Below, piece by piece: positions 16,127-25,008 of a stretch of 50,841 bases of DNA. Position 1 is the first letter of the stretch. Each line of letters starts with the position of its first letter. The notes beneath the pieces were generated by a model that saw only the letters and a list, made by a program, of their open reading frames with translations, was not told the origin of the DNA and did no database searches. A program made the position numbers and the translations under genes. Source of the DNA: JBJELF01 sp051879015 (GTDB lineage: Bacteria; Bacillota; Clostridia; Lachnospirales; Lachnospiraceae). The stretch spans positions 1 through 50,841 of the forward strand of contig JBJELF010000083.1 of the NCBI GenBank assembly GCA_051879015.1. The letters are read 5' to 3'.

Positions 16127-16858
16127 ATGTTAACTTTTGAAACGGTGAATGAATTGACTTTGAAAGTAACTTGTCGAGGAAATGATATATTATACACTAA
16201 GGCTGGTGCTTTTATTGCGGGTGAGAGTAATGGAGGAAAAAATTATCGCTTTGAGAAGGTTCTGTTGGGACCGCAAAATAATTTGGGACAGGCGGTGTTT
16301 GGTTCTCTGCTTAGACGTGTGACAGGCGAAAATTTACCTTTGATGAAGGTTATGATGAATGGAGATTCGGTAACTTATTATGCAAATTCAGGGCAGCATG
16401 TGGTAATTTACCAGTTAGATATGGGTGAAATTGTATCTATCGAGTCGGAAAACATCTTGGCTTTTACAGCAGACTGTGATTATAGCGTGCGTTTCATCGG
16501 GACAGGCGTAGTTTCTCAGAAGGGATGGGCAACTTCTACATTGACGGGACGTGGACGAAATGCTTATGTAGCATTTTTGGTAGATGGCAACCCTGTTGTT
16601 TTAAGCAATGTGAAAAATCGCAGTACTATTGTGGTGGACCCAGATGCGGTAATTTGCTGGATGGGACATGGATATTGTGATCCAGATATTAAGATGGATG
16701 TTAATTGGAAGACTTTTATCGGTCAGACATCGGGAGAATCCTATTCCTATGAGTGGAGCGGAAATCAGCCTGTATCAGTGGTAATACAGCCTTCTGAGCG
16801 CAAAGGCGGTATTAGTTTTGGTGTTGATGGCGGAAGTGCAGGGCGAAGACCAAATTAA
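16127..16858 (+). CDS. AIM24-family protein
   Basis: The 243-aa product matches the AIM24/TRAP-like beta-helical family: F-x-K-A-G-A-F-I near the start (about residues 23-35), G-Q-A-V-F-G-S-L-L-R-R, and a repetitive beta-rich core with conserved Gly. Bacterial members often sit beside terD or telA and have no proven biochemical role; a scaffold role in stress response has been proposed. No signal peptide or membrane segment. Strong site TTGGAGGA before the ATG. Last gene of the cluster before a bidirectional terminator. Confidence 0.85.
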   Translation: MLTFETVNELTLKVTCRGNDILYTKAGAFIAGESNGGKNYRFEKVLLGPQNNLGQAVFGSLLRRVTGENLPLMKVMMNGDSVTYYANSGQHVVIYQLDMGEIVSIESENILAFTADCDYSVRFIGTGVVSQKGWATSTLTGRGRNAYVAFLVDGNPVVLSNVKNRSTIVVDPDAVICWMGHGYCDPDIKMDVNWKTFIGQTSGESYSYEWSGNQPVSVVIQPSERKGGISFGVDGGSAGRRPN

Positions 16859-16889
16859 ACTGATATATCTGTAAGCGGTACATCACAAG

Positions 16890-16934
16890 TTTTATAGGGC
16901 AAAGATAGTTTTTTTCTATCTTTGCCCTATAAAA
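16890..16934. terminator. Bidirectional terminator
   Basis: Perfect 19-bp stem (TTTTATAGGGCAAAGATAG and its complement) around seven T. It sits between convergent genes, and both strands end in A/T-rich arms that supply a T-run. Confidence 0.9.
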
Positions 16935-16975
16935 TTGGTTGTTGGTATTGAATGCTATCAGAAGAACTGCCTGCA

Positions 16976-17752
16976 TTATTCAGCCTGAGTTTGTTTTTCT
17001 GGCTGATACTCCAACAGATAACTCAAAAAAGTATCAAATTGATCTGTGTGTGTGGAGTTTGTGATAAATACAAGGTAATAGTTTTCATTGATGAATTGCA
17101 ATGCCTTGGTGATGTGGGAATCGGTGACTTCCAGGGCAACGGGGCGGTTGGCCACAGCAGTATCCTCGGAACCGATGGTTCCATACAACATGCGGTCACT
17201 GTATTTTTCAAATGTTTCAGGGGAAAGAACCTGCTCTAAGTCAGCGGCGTAGCCAGTTGTACTCAGATATTCGATATCATTTTTGGCACAGAGAATGAAA
17301 TCCAGATCCTGCGCAGCGACAAGGGTAGCAAGAGTCATATAGGTAGTGTAGTTTTCTGACGCATCTTCGGTTAAGTACATTCCGCTTCTCATAGAAAACA
17401 CATATTCATCAGGGTCAAAACCGGCATATTCCAAATAGGAGTTAAGATAACTTGAGTCAAAAGTTAAGTCGGTGGTGACTATGTCTAAAGTAGTACCTGC
17501 CAGGCAGTCCTCAGACTGATTGATGAAGTTGTAAATTAGGCTAATGATGGCTGCAGCTGCGATAATGGTAATGATAACTGGTCGGCTGTAGTAATCCCAA
17601 AGATAAGTTAGTCGTTCTTTGCCGTGCAGACTCATAATTTGTTCAATTTCTTGTTTGAAATTGCGCTTTTCCTCTGGTTTTGGAGCTGGTTCGATGGGCT
17701 CATCTACCAGTTCACCGTTTTGGCGTTTGATATCGTCCAATGTAATTTTCAT
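16976..17752 (-). CDS. Single-pass membrane protein of unknown function
   Basis: The 258-aa protein has a charged cytoplasmic N-terminus (about 50 residues), one membrane helix (about residues 55-75, I-I-T-I-I-A-A-A-A-I-I-S) and an outside domain of about 180 residues with many acidic and aromatic residues. I do not recognise a functional family; similar 'hypothetical membrane' proteins are frequent in Lachnospiraceae beside yesL-like genes. ATG start with AAAAGGAG; a TATACT-like -10 lies upstream. It is divergent from the YesL gene. Confidence 0.7.
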   Translation of the reverse strand: MKITLDDIKRQNGELVDEPIEPAPKPEEKRNFKQEIEQIMSLHGKERLTYLWDYYSRPVIITIIAAAAIISLIYNFINQSEDCLAGTTLDIVTTDLTFDSSYLNSYLEYAGFDPDEYVFSMRSGMYLTEDASENYTTYMTLATLVAAQDLDFILCAKNDIEYLSTTGYAADLEQVLSPETFEKYSDRMLYGTIGSEDTAVANRPVALEVTDSHITKALQFINENYYLVFITNSTHTDQFDTFLSYLLEYQPEKQTQAE

Positions 17753-17843
17753 AAAATTTCTCCTTTTTCTATAGCTTAGCTTATAGTATACAATAAAAAG
17801 AAGTGATTGTGGTATATTTCACAAAAAAAACATGGAAAGAGGT

Positions 17844-17872
17844 TTGCAATTTATAGGGAAGTTGGTTATAAT
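17844..17872 (+). promoter_or_regulatory. Promoter of the YesL-like gene
   Basis: TTGCAA (17844-17849), 17 bases, TATAAT (17867-17872), about 45 bases before the start codon. Confidence 0.7.
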
Positions 17873-17918
17873 AAAATAATTAGTATAAAATCTGCGAAGC
17901 AGATGAAAGGAGAAGGGA

Positions 17919-18761
17919 ATGGAAAACTTATTTAATATGAATAATCCAGTTTGGAGTTTTATGGGCAAGCTGTTTTATGTCATTGAGCTGAACTTGTTGT
18001 GGATAATTTGTTGTATTCCGATTGTGACGATTGGTCCGTCCACGGCAGCAATGTACTATGTGTTCTTAAAGGTGGTGCGTGACGAGGAAGGATATATTGC
18101 CCGCAGCTTTTTTAAGTCCTTTAAGGAAAACTTAAAACAGGGTATTGTCATTACTTTGATTTTGTTGCTTATGTTGTGTATTGGCGGTTTGGATATTTAT
18201 TTTTACAATCACAATACAGAGAGCGTTTATCAGATTTTTAAATTGCTGTTTCTTGCAGTGTCATTGTTTTATTTTATTGAAGTATTGTACATATTTCCGG
18301 TTTTGGCTAGATTTTCCAATACAACGAAGAATCTTATGAAAAATGCTTTGTTAATTGGTATCCGTGATTTGCCAAAAACAATTCTGATTGTGCTCATTCA
18401 TGTAGCAGTGTTTGTATTGATTTGGTCATTCCCTCCAGCTATTATTTTTGGAATGGCTTTGGCGGCTTTTTTGTCTAGTTATCTGTTTGTGAAAATATTT
18501 GACCGTTATATTCCAAAGGAAGATGAGGAAAGAAATCGTTATACAGACGAGGAGTGGGAAGAAATTCAAAAAGCAGGCGAGAAGGTAGAAAGCGTGGTCT
18601 ACTCTGTGGATGATATGTCTGGCAGTGTGACGACAGATCAGATTCTGCAGCAGAGACAAAATGATTTCCAGTCTGAGAATGGAAAATCAAAGGATGAGAA
18701 AAAGGATTCGGATTTGGATGGTGAGCCAAAGCTTACAGAGGATGAGATGATGCTTTTATAA
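17919..18761 (+). CDS. YesL/DUF624-family membrane protein
   Basis: A 280-aa membrane protein: F-N-M-N-N-P-V-W at the start, then about five helices (residues 15-205) including C-C-I-P-I-V-T-I-G-P-S-T-A-A-M-Y-Y, the conserved segment of the YesL (DUF624) family, and a hydrophilic acidic C-terminal tail of about 75 residues. YesL proteins often neighbour carbohydrate transport operons, but no such genes lie here. Function unknown. AAAGGAGAAGG site before ATG; it has its own promoter and terminator. Confidence 0.8.
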   Translation: MENLFNMNNPVWSFMGKLFYVIELNLLWIICCIPIVTIGPSTAAMYYVFLKVVRDEEGYIARSFFKSFKENLKQGIVITLILLLMLCIGGLDIYFYNHNTESVYQIFKLLFLAVSLFYFIEVLYIFPVLARFSNTTKNLMKNALLIGIRDLPKTILIVLIHVAVFVLIWSFPPAIIFGMALAAFLSSYLFVKIFDRYIPKEDEERNRYTDEEWEEIQKAGEKVESVVYSVDDMSGSVTTDQILQQRQNDFQSENGKSKDEKKDSDLDGEPKLTEDEMMLL

Positions 18762-18787
18762 TTGGATGATAAATATATATTAAACAG

Positions 18788-18826
18788 AAAGGACTGCTGA
18801 TGTTTGTAAGCATAGCAGTCCTTTTT
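18788..18826 (+). terminator. Terminator after the YesL-like gene
   Basis: AAAGGACTGCT, 15-base loop, AGCAGTCCTTT, ending in TTTTT. Confidence 0.85.
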
Positions 18827-18930
18827 ATTATGGTGATCTCTCAAATGTGAGGCATGTCAGTTTAGATAGAAGTGAGATAAAGGGAGCGATTTTGCTGATG
18901 GAAGCATTGAGGAAAAGATTGGAAAAAGGT

Positions 18931-18960
18931 GCATAATCTAAATTCTTGCCCGCATACAAT
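18931..18960 (+). promoter_or_regulatory. Sigma-E-like sporulation promoter
   Basis: GCATAAT at 18931-18937 fits six of seven positions of the sigma-E -35 pattern KMATATT, and CATACAAT at 18953-18960 fits the -10 pattern CATACAMT exactly; spacing is 15 bases. It lies about 55 bases before the ribosome site of the SPOCS/LysM gene. Confidence 0.6.
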
Positions 18961-19015
18961 GGTAAAGAACTGTTTTATGAGTATATGTGTATGCATTGCG
19001 TGTATGGAGGGGCAT

Positions 19016-20578
19016 ATGGAATTAGTAAAGAAAAACATACATATGAATAAATTGAAAGGAAAAGCTTTTTCTCAGATGACTTTAGACGAAGATTTTAATT
19101 TGTCGGAGATAAAACCGGACGCTGTACATGTTATTTTAAATCAAGGTGAGGTGGTAGTAGATACAATCAAAGTGCAGCAGGATAAGGTGGTGCTGCGAGG
19201 AAAATTTTCTTTTGAAATTTTGTATGCTTCAGAGGGCACCCGTCATAATGCAGAAAATTATATGGGAAATATCAACTTTGAGGAGAGCGTCAGTATGCCG
19301 GGCGTGGAGTTGGGTGATCATGTAACTGTTAGGTGGGATATCGAAGATATGACGGCATCTCTCATTAATTCCAGAAAATTTAGAATTAATGCATTAGTTA
19401 CCTTTCAGTTAAAGGCGGAAAGTTTTTATGATGAAGAAACTACGGAAGAAATTCAGGGGGGAGACTGTATTCAGATGCGCATGGAAGAACAGCAGGTGGT
19501 TCAGCTGAAAAATCAGAAAAAAGATACTTTCCGCATCAAGGAAGAAATTGAACTTAGCAGCAACAAACCCAATATTGATCAACTGCTTTGGAGAGGAATG
19601 CATGTGCGCAGCATCAGCAGCAAGCCCATGGAAAATCAAGTAGATATTCAGGGAGAGTTGGTGATCTTTGCCATTTATGCGGGGGAGGAAGAACATATTC
19701 CAATTCAGTGGGTAGAAAAAAATATTCCATTTCAGGGAAGTGTGCCAGTGGAAGGCTGCAGTATGGATATGATATTGATGTCCAGTGTCAATGTTATTCA
19801 TCGGGAGATGGAGGCAAGGCCAGACGGCGATGGAGAAAATCGTATTATAGGAATAGACATGGTGTTGGAGCTTGATATGAAGCTGTATAGTGAGGAACGT
19901 ATCTCGATTTTGAGCGATATTTATTCGCCGAAAGAAAAAATTATTCCAAAATATGGGGAAGCTTTTTTTGAGAGTTTGTTGGTCCGCAATGCGGCAAAAT
20001 GTAAAATTGTAGATAAATTGCATTTGCCGGAATCAGAGCGTATTCTGCAAATTTGTCACAGCAATGGCAGCATCAAAATTGATCGCGTCATTATCGATAA
20101 AAATAATCTGAAAATTGAGGGTGCTCTGACAGTGACAATTCTGTACATGGAGGCAGATGATAATGAACCCATGCGTTCTTATCGTGGGGCAGTCCCCTTC
20201 TCTTACGAGGCAGAGGCTAATGGAGTAGATGAAAACTGTTTTTATGAGTTAACTCCATCGATTGAGCAGCTGACTTGTATCATGTCAGGAGAACGAGAGG
20301 CGGAAGTGAGAGCAGTTGCAGCTTTAGATTTGTTAGTGTTAAAGCGAGTGGCTATTCCGACTATCAGTGCCGTGACTTCTCAATCCTTTGATGTTAAGGA
20401 AGTAGAGCAGATTGCGGGCATTGTAGGATATATTGTTAAACCAAATGATTCTTTGTGGGATATTGCGAAGAAATATTACACGACTATTGATGCCATTATG
20501 GAAAATAATGAGCTTTCCAGCAGGCAGTTAAAGGGAGGAGAACGTATTTTATTAATAAAGCAAGGGATGTGTTTATAA
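19016..20578 (+). CDS. SPOCS (DUF3794) and LysM domain protein, spore envelope-associated
   Basis: From ATG 19016 (GGAGGGG just upstream) the protein has 520 residues. Three beta-rich SPOCS/DUF3794 repeats can be followed (about residues 10-160, 180-320 and 340-450), with recurring G-x-L-x-x-x-I-L-Y patterns, and a C-terminal LysM module (about 470-520: Y-I-V-K-P-N-D-S-L-W-D-I-A-K-K-Y, ending E-R-I-L-L-I). LysM binds peptidoglycan and SPOCS proteins are known from spore coat assembly (SafA/SpoVID-like architecture). The in-frame extension back to 18929 overlaps the sigma-E-like promoter, supporting the later start. Likely made in the mother cell. Confidence 0.85.
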   Translation: MELVKKNIHMNKLKGKAFSQMTLDEDFNLSEIKPDAVHVILNQGEVVVDTIKVQQDKVVLRGKFSFEILYASEGTRHNAENYMGNINFEESVSMPGVELGDHVTVRWDIEDMTASLINSRKFRINALVTFQLKAESFYDEETTEEIQGGDCIQMRMEEQQVVQLKNQKKDTFRIKEEIELSSNKPNIDQLLWRGMHVRSISSKPMENQVDIQGELVIFAIYAGEEEHIPIQWVEKNIPFQGSVPVEGCSMDMILMSSVNVIHREMEARPDGDGENRIIGIDMVLELDMKLYSEERISILSDIYSPKEKIIPKYGEAFFESLLVRNAAKCKIVDKLHLPESERILQICHSNGSIKIDRVIIDKNNLKIEGALTVTILYMEADDNEPMRSYRGAVPFSYEAEANGVDENCFYELTPSIEQLTCIMSGEREAEVRAVAALDLLVLKRVAIPTISAVTSQSFDVKEVEQIAGIVGYIVKPNDSLWDIAKKYYTTIDAIMENNELSSRQLKGGERILLIKQGMCL

Positions 20579-20606
20579 AAAAGGACTAGTATAATCAAAA
20601 ATAGTT

Positions 20607-20615
20607 TGTTATAAT
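20607..20615 (+). promoter_or_regulatory. Extended -10 promoter for glmM-glmS
   Basis: TGTTATAAT forms an extended -10 element about 155 bases before glmM; no good -35 is seen. Confidence 0.4.
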
Positions 20616-20769
20616 ACAAGGCGGAAAGAAAAAGTTATTGATTGTCTGCGGTTATTATTTGAGGTATAAATATTCTGAGAAGCGAGATAGCGGACAGATA
20701 GCTGCAGCTGTATCAATATGATAATGTACATAAGAGAAAGATACAAAATCGAAAAAGAAAGGAAAAAGT

Positions 20770-22125
20770 ATGGGAAAATATTTTGGAACAGATGGATTTC
20801 GAGGAGAGGCGAATAAGACATTGACGGTACAGCATGCCTTTGAAGTAGGTCGCTTCCTTGGATGGTATTATGGTGCACAGGAACATAAAAAGTGCAAGGT
20901 AGTCATCGGAAAAGACACCAGAAGAAGCAGCTATATGTTTGAGTATTCCTTAGTTGCTGGTCTGACTGCTTCTGGAGCAGATGCCTATTTGCTTCATGTT
21001 ACGACTACTCCAAGTGTCTCTTATGTGGTGAGAACCGAGGATTTTGATTGTGGTATTATGATTTCGGCAAGTCACAATCCGTTTTATGACAATGGAATTA
21101 AGTTGATTAACAGTAAAGGTGAGAAGTTTGGTGAGGATGTCATTGAAAAGATTGAATCCTATTTAGATGGTGAGTGGGGAGAAATCCCCTATGCTACAGG
21201 TGCGGATATTGGCTGTACAGTGGATTATGTAGCAGGAAGAAATCGCTATGTAGGATATTTAATTTCATTGGCAATCCATTCTTATCGCGGTATGCGTATT
21301 GGTTTGGATTGTGCGAATGGAAGCTCATGGATGATTGCAAAAAATGTATTTGATGCTTTGGGGGCAAAGACCTATGTGATTCATGCGGAACCAGATGGTC
21401 TTAATATCAACACTAACTGTGGTTCCACACATATTGAGGTACTGCAGGCTTTTGTCAAGGAAAAAGGACTGGATATTGGATTTGCCTTTGATGGCGATGC
21501 GGACCGCTGTATTGCAGTAGATGAGAAGGGGAATGTAGTCGACGGCGATTTAATTTTATACATATATGGCCGCTATATGAAGGAGCGAGGAAAACTGTTA
21601 AATAATATGGTGGTCACCACTGTCATGTCAAATTTTGGTCTGTACAAGGCTTTTGATCAGATTGGTATTGATTACGTCAAGACGAAGGTGGGTGACAAGT
21701 ATGTATATGAAAATATGCAGGAAAATGGATATCGTCTTGGCGGTGAGCAGTCGGGACATATTATTTTTAGCAAATATGCCTCTACAGGAGACGGTATTCT
21801 GACGGCCATAAAAGTGATGGAAGTGGTTTTGTCAAAGAAGATGCCTTTGAGCAAGTTGGCGGAGCCAGTAAAGATTTATCCTCAGGTACTCAAAAATGTA
21901 CGTGTTAAGTCCAAGGCAGATGCGCAGAATGATCCAGAAGTACAGAGTATGGTACAGAGTGTAGCAGAGCAGTTAGGTGATAATGGCCGTATTTTGGTAC
22001 GCGAGAGCGGCACAGAGCCAGTGATTCGTGTTATGGTAGAGGCACCGAGCAAGGAAGAATGTGAGAAGTATGTAGATAGTGTCGTTGATGTAATTTGCAG
22101 GAATGGTCATGCAGTAGCGAAATAA
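20770..22125 (+). CDS. glmM: Phosphoglucosamine mutase
   Basis: GlmM interconverts glucosamine-6-phosphate and glucosamine-1-phosphate on the way to UDP-GlcNAc for peptidoglycan. The 451-aa protein has the family length, G-T-D-G-F-R-G at the N-terminus, the phosphoserine loop I-S-A-S-H-N-P (about residues 98-104), the metal loop D-G-D-A-D-R (about 240-245), the sugar-binding G-G-E-Q-S-G-H (about 325-331) and the phosphate-binding R-E-S-G-T-E-P (about 417-423). AAAGGA lies before the ATG. It is followed after 13 bases by glmS, so both steps of glucosamine supply are in one operon. Confidence 0.93.
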   Translation: MGKYFGTDGFRGEANKTLTVQHAFEVGRFLGWYYGAQEHKKCKVVIGKDTRRSSYMFEYSLVAGLTASGADAYLLHVTTTPSVSYVVRTEDFDCGIMISASHNPFYDNGIKLINSKGEKFGEDVIEKIESYLDGEWGEIPYATGADIGCTVDYVAGRNRYVGYLISLAIHSYRGMRIGLDCANGSSWMIAKNVFDALGAKTYVIHAEPDGLNINTNCGSTHIEVLQAFVKEKGLDIGFAFDGDADRCIAVDEKGNVVDGDLILYIYGRYMKERGKLLNNMVVTTVMSNFGLYKAFDQIGIDYVKTKVGDKYVYENMQENGYRLGGEQSGHIIFSKYASTGDGILTAIKVMEVVLSKKMPLSKLAEPVKIYPQVLKNVRVKSKADAQNDPEVQSMVQSVAEQLGDNGRILVRESGTEPVIRVMVEAPSKEECEKYVDSVVDVICRNGHAVAK

Positions 22126-22138
22126 GGAGGAAGTTGCA

Positions 22139-23968
22139 ATGTGTGGAATTACAGGTTATACGGGACAAATGCAGGCAGCTCCAATCTTGTTGGATGGACT
22201 CTCTAAGCTGGAATATCGAGGATATGATTCTGCCGGTATTGCGGTGATGCAGGATACTGCTAAGATTGAGATTATTAAGGCGAAGGGGCGTTTAAAGGTA
22301 TTGCAGGAAATGACTGACGAAGGTCGTGCTGTGGCTGGTACTTGTGGCATTGGTCATACGAGATGGGCAACACACGGTGAGCCCTCGACGGTCAATGCAC
22401 ATCCGCACATTTCCAGAGACCGCAAGATTGCTGTGGTACACAATGGTATTATCGAAAATTATCAGGAGATTAAGGAAACCTTGGTCAAAAAAGGTTATCA
22501 GTTTGTATCTCAGACGGATACGGAAGTAGTTGCGCAGCTGTTAGATTATTACTATGACGGCAATCCTCTGGAGACAATCAGTAAGACTATGCTGCGTGTT
22601 CGCGGTTCCTATGCTTTGGGGATTGTGTTCCAGGATGATCCTGGTACTATCTATGCGGTACGCAAGGATAGTCCATTAATTGTAGGTACCACAGAGCAGG
22701 GAAATTTCATTGCTTCTGATGTGCCAGCCATCTTGAAATATACAAGAGATGTCTATTATGTGCAGAATATGGAAATCGCAGTGCTGAAACAGGATGCGAT
22801 TCATTTCTATAATATTGATTTAGAAGAAATTGAAAAGGAAGCAACTCATATTGCATGGGATGCCGAGGCAGCAGAAAAAAGCGGCTATGAACATTTCATG
22901 CTAAAGGAAATTTATGAACAGCCCAAAGCAGTAGCGGATACCTTGAGTCCTCGCATTGTTGATGGAAAGATTGATTTAAGTGAGCTGAATTTTACGGAAG
23001 AAGAAATTAAGAGTATTAATCGTATTCAGATGGTTGCCTGTGGTTCTGCTTACCATGTATGTGCCAGTGCAAAGTATGTCATTGAAGATTTAATTCGCCT
23101 TCCAGTAGATATCGATATTGCCAGTGAGTTTCGTTACCGTAATCCGATTTTGGACAAAAAAACATTGATGATTGTTGTAAGTCAGTCTGGTGAGACGGCG
23201 GATACCCTGGCAGCTCTTCGTCAGGCAAAGTCAGAAGGCTTGAAGGTGTTGGCTGTGGTGAATGTAGTTGGCAGTTCTATTGCTCGTGAGGCAGACAGTG
23301 TTCTTTATACTTGGGCAGGACCAGAGATTGCGGTAGCTACCACGAAGGCATACAGTACTCAGCTGGTTGCCATGTATATGTTGGGAATTTATTTTGGGCA
23401 GGTTCGGGGTATGCTGAGTGAGGAACGCTGTGAGGCTTTGGTGAAGGAGCTTCTTGCTCTTCCACAAAAAATTGAGCGTTTGCTGGAAGAAAAAGAGCGT
23501 ATTCAATGGTTTGCAAATAAGTATGCTGCTGCAAGAGATATCTTTTTTATCGGAAGAGGACAGGATTATGCAGTCTGTATGGAAGGCTCCCTCAAATTAA
23601 AAGAGATTTCTTATGTTCATTCTGAGGCCTATGCAGCTGGCGAGCTGAAGCATGGTACCATTTCTTTGATTGAGCAGGGAACTTTGGTGGTTGGAGTGGC
23701 AACCCAGAGCGGCCTTTACGAGAAGACAGTCAGCAACATTGTGGAAGTCAAGAGCCGTGGTGGTTTTATTATGGGATTGACCTCCTATGGAAATTATGCA
23801 ATGGAGGATACAGCGAACTTTACCATCTATGTGCCAAAGACTGCGGAATGCTTTGCCACTAGCTTGAGTGTGATTCCGCTGCAATTGTTTGCCTATTATG
23901 TAGCTGTTGCAAAGGGTGTGGATGTAGATAAACCGCGTAATTTGGCAAAATCTGTTACTGTTGAGTAA
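22139..23968 (+). CDS. glmS: Glutamine-fructose-6-phosphate aminotransferase (isomerizing)
   Basis: GlmS makes glucosamine-6-phosphate from fructose-6-phosphate and glutamine, the first committed step to UDP-GlcNAc. The 609-aa protein begins M-C-G-I-T-G-Y, so Cys2 is the glutaminase nucleophile; R-W-A-T-H-G (about 74-79) and two SIS isomerase domains (about 290-420 and 460-600, with S-Q-S-G-E-T and the C-terminal D-x-P-R-N-L-A-K-S-V-T-V-E) complete the family pattern. AAGGAGGAAG precedes the ATG. No glmS ribozyme could be recognised in the 13-base gap or the glmM leader. Confidence 0.96.
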   Translation: MCGITGYTGQMQAAPILLDGLSKLEYRGYDSAGIAVMQDTAKIEIIKAKGRLKVLQEMTDEGRAVAGTCGIGHTRWATHGEPSTVNAHPHISRDRKIAVVHNGIIENYQEIKETLVKKGYQFVSQTDTEVVAQLLDYYYDGNPLETISKTMLRVRGSYALGIVFQDDPGTIYAVRKDSPLIVGTTEQGNFIASDVPAILKYTRDVYYVQNMEIAVLKQDAIHFYNIDLEEIEKEATHIAWDAEAAEKSGYEHFMLKEIYEQPKAVADTLSPRIVDGKIDLSELNFTEEEIKSINRIQMVACGSAYHVCASAKYVIEDLIRLPVDIDIASEFRYRNPILDKKTLMIVVSQSGETADTLAALRQAKSEGLKVLAVVNVVGSSIAREADSVLYTWAGPEIAVATTKAYSTQLVAMYMLGIYFGQVRGMLSEERCEALVKELLALPQKIERLLEEKERIQWFANKYAAARDIFFIGRGQDYAVCMEGSLKLKEISYVHSEAYAAGELKHGTISLIEQGTLVVGVATQSGLYEKTVSNIVEVKSRGGFIMGLTSYGNYAMEDTANFTIYVPKTAECFATSLSVIPLQLFAYYVAVAKGVDVDKPRNLAKSVTVE

Positions 23969-23973
23969 ATAAT

Positions 23974-24061
23974 ATGATATCAGGGCCAAAAGGTCATACA
24001 TTTCTGCTTGCATGAAAATGTATGACTTTTTGACCCGATAAAACATGAGAAAGTAGCTGCC
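23974..24061 (-). repeat. MITE-like repeat, copy E (truncated long form)
   Basis: Starts ATGATATCAGGGCCAAAA six bases after the glmS stop, contains the CATACATTTC...GAAAATGTATG palindrome and the AAACATGAGAAAGTAG block of the long form, then breaks off in a T-run. It may also serve as the glmS terminator. Confidence 0.85.
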
Positions 24062-24312
24062 TTTTTTTTCCGACATCATATGATAGAGTCTCCAAGGCAA
24101 TCGAGATGTTTTGTCTTCACCATAAAAGAAAAATTACATATAATATGGTTAGAACCGACAATTTCTGTATGCTGAAAATTTGCATTGCAGGGCAGATACG
24201 CATATGATTGCACAATAACAATGCCCAATGCTTTATATAAATTTCAGCCGGCGCCGGTAATACAAAAGGCAGGCGGAAACGCCTGATACATAGTGAGAGT
24301 GGATGAACAGAA
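24062..24312 (+). other. Intergenic region with nested hairpins, possible structured RNA
   Basis: No gene seen. At 24182-24231, GCATT and GGGCA pair with TGCCC and AATGC, leaving an asymmetric GCA bulge. A 10-base self-complementary CCGGCGCCGG lies at 24248-24257, and CAGGCG-GAAA-CGCCTG, a GNRA-capped stem, at 24270-24285, 27 bases before the GIY-YIG start codon. The G+C-rich block stands out in AT-rich surroundings. CGCC/GGCG segments could also pair alternatively. It matches no riboswitch class that I know. Confidence 0.45.
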
Positions 24313-24561
24313 ATGAATTATACTTATATTGTGGAATGTGCAGATGGAACATGGTACACTGGTTGGACAAACAATTTAGATAAGCGAATCAAAACTCATA
24401 ATGCAGGGAAGGGCGGAAAATATACGAGAAGTCGTCTGCCCGTGCATTTGATTTATTTTGAGGAATATGAGGACGAGCATACAGCGCGAAGTCGTGAATG
24501 TGTCATTAAGGGATTGAGTCGGACACAGAAGGAGGCTTTGGTTTTTCATAATAACAACTGA
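24313..24561 (+). CDS. GIY-YIG domain protein, UPF0213/YhbQ-like
   Basis: The 82-aa product is a stand-alone GIY-YIG nuclease-fold domain: Y-T-Y-I-V-E and Y-T-G-W-T-N (variant of GIY...YIG, about residues 3-22), then R-I-K-T-H-N-A-G-K-G (about 27-37), K-Y-T-R-S-R and a Glu in S-R-E-C-V-I-K-G-L. This matches the YhbQ/YazA family, linked to DNA repair or processing with unclear role. The ribosome site is weak. Preceded by the hairpin-rich leader. Confidence 0.85.
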   Translation: MNYTYIVECADGTWYTGWTNNLDKRIKTHNAGKGGKYTRSRLPVHLIYFEEYEDEHTARSRECVIKGLSRTQKEALVFHNNN

Positions 24562-24677
24562 ACTTTGGAAAAGTGTGAATTTCCAGTTGAAATTTATAGA
24601 AACTTCGTATATAATCAAAAAGCAGTAAAAAATGACACTGAAAGTATGATATTTATATTTAAGGAGGTTTCACAGCG

Positions 24678-24884
24678 ATGGAGATTACAAAGGACACACT
24701 GATTGGTGACTTACTTCGTTATGATTATAATTTAGCATTTGTTTTGATGGAAGCAGGTATGCATTGTGTAGGCTGCCCATCTTCTCAGGGAGAATCCATT
24801 GAGGAGGCTGCATTTGTACATGGTATCGATGTAGATGAATTGATGGGGGCTATTCATTCTTATTTGGCAGAGGCAAATAATTAA
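24678..24884 (+). CDS. DUF1858 (hybrid-cluster-associated redox disulfide) protein
   Basis: A 68-aa protein with the DUF1858 pattern: I-T-K-D-T-L-I-G-D-L-L at the start and the redox pair C-V-G-C in G-M-H-C-V-G-C-P-S-S (about residues 28-37). The domain is associated with hybrid-cluster and other anaerobic redox proteins; a disulfide or metal-binding role is inferred. Strong TAAGGAGGT site; followed by a strong terminator and then the pfl operon, so it is probably expressed on its own. Confidence 0.85.
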   Translation: MEITKDTLIGDLLRYDYNLAFVLMEAGMHCVGCPSSQGESIEEAAFVHGIDVDELMGAIHSYLAEANN

Positions 24885-24893
24885 ATTAATTAG

Positions 24894-24929
24894 AAAAAGA
24901 GAAGCTGCATTGTGCAGCTTCTCTTTTTT
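24894..24929 (+). terminator. Strong rho-independent terminator
   Basis: Perfect 16-bp stem AAAAAGAGAAGCTGCA / TGCAGCTTCTCTTTTT with a 3-base loop, ending in TTTTTT. Confidence 0.95.
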
Positions 24930-25008
24930 GTGCGTCTTTATTGAATCAGCAGGCAGTATGACGGGGCGTTTTGTGCAGCGAAAGAAAGGGAGCGTCAGTC
25001 AAAAAGTA

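Noticed and set aside
20579..22138. glmS ribozyme
   Set aside because: Only 13 bases separate glmM and glmS, and the glmM leader shows no recognisable ribozyme core.
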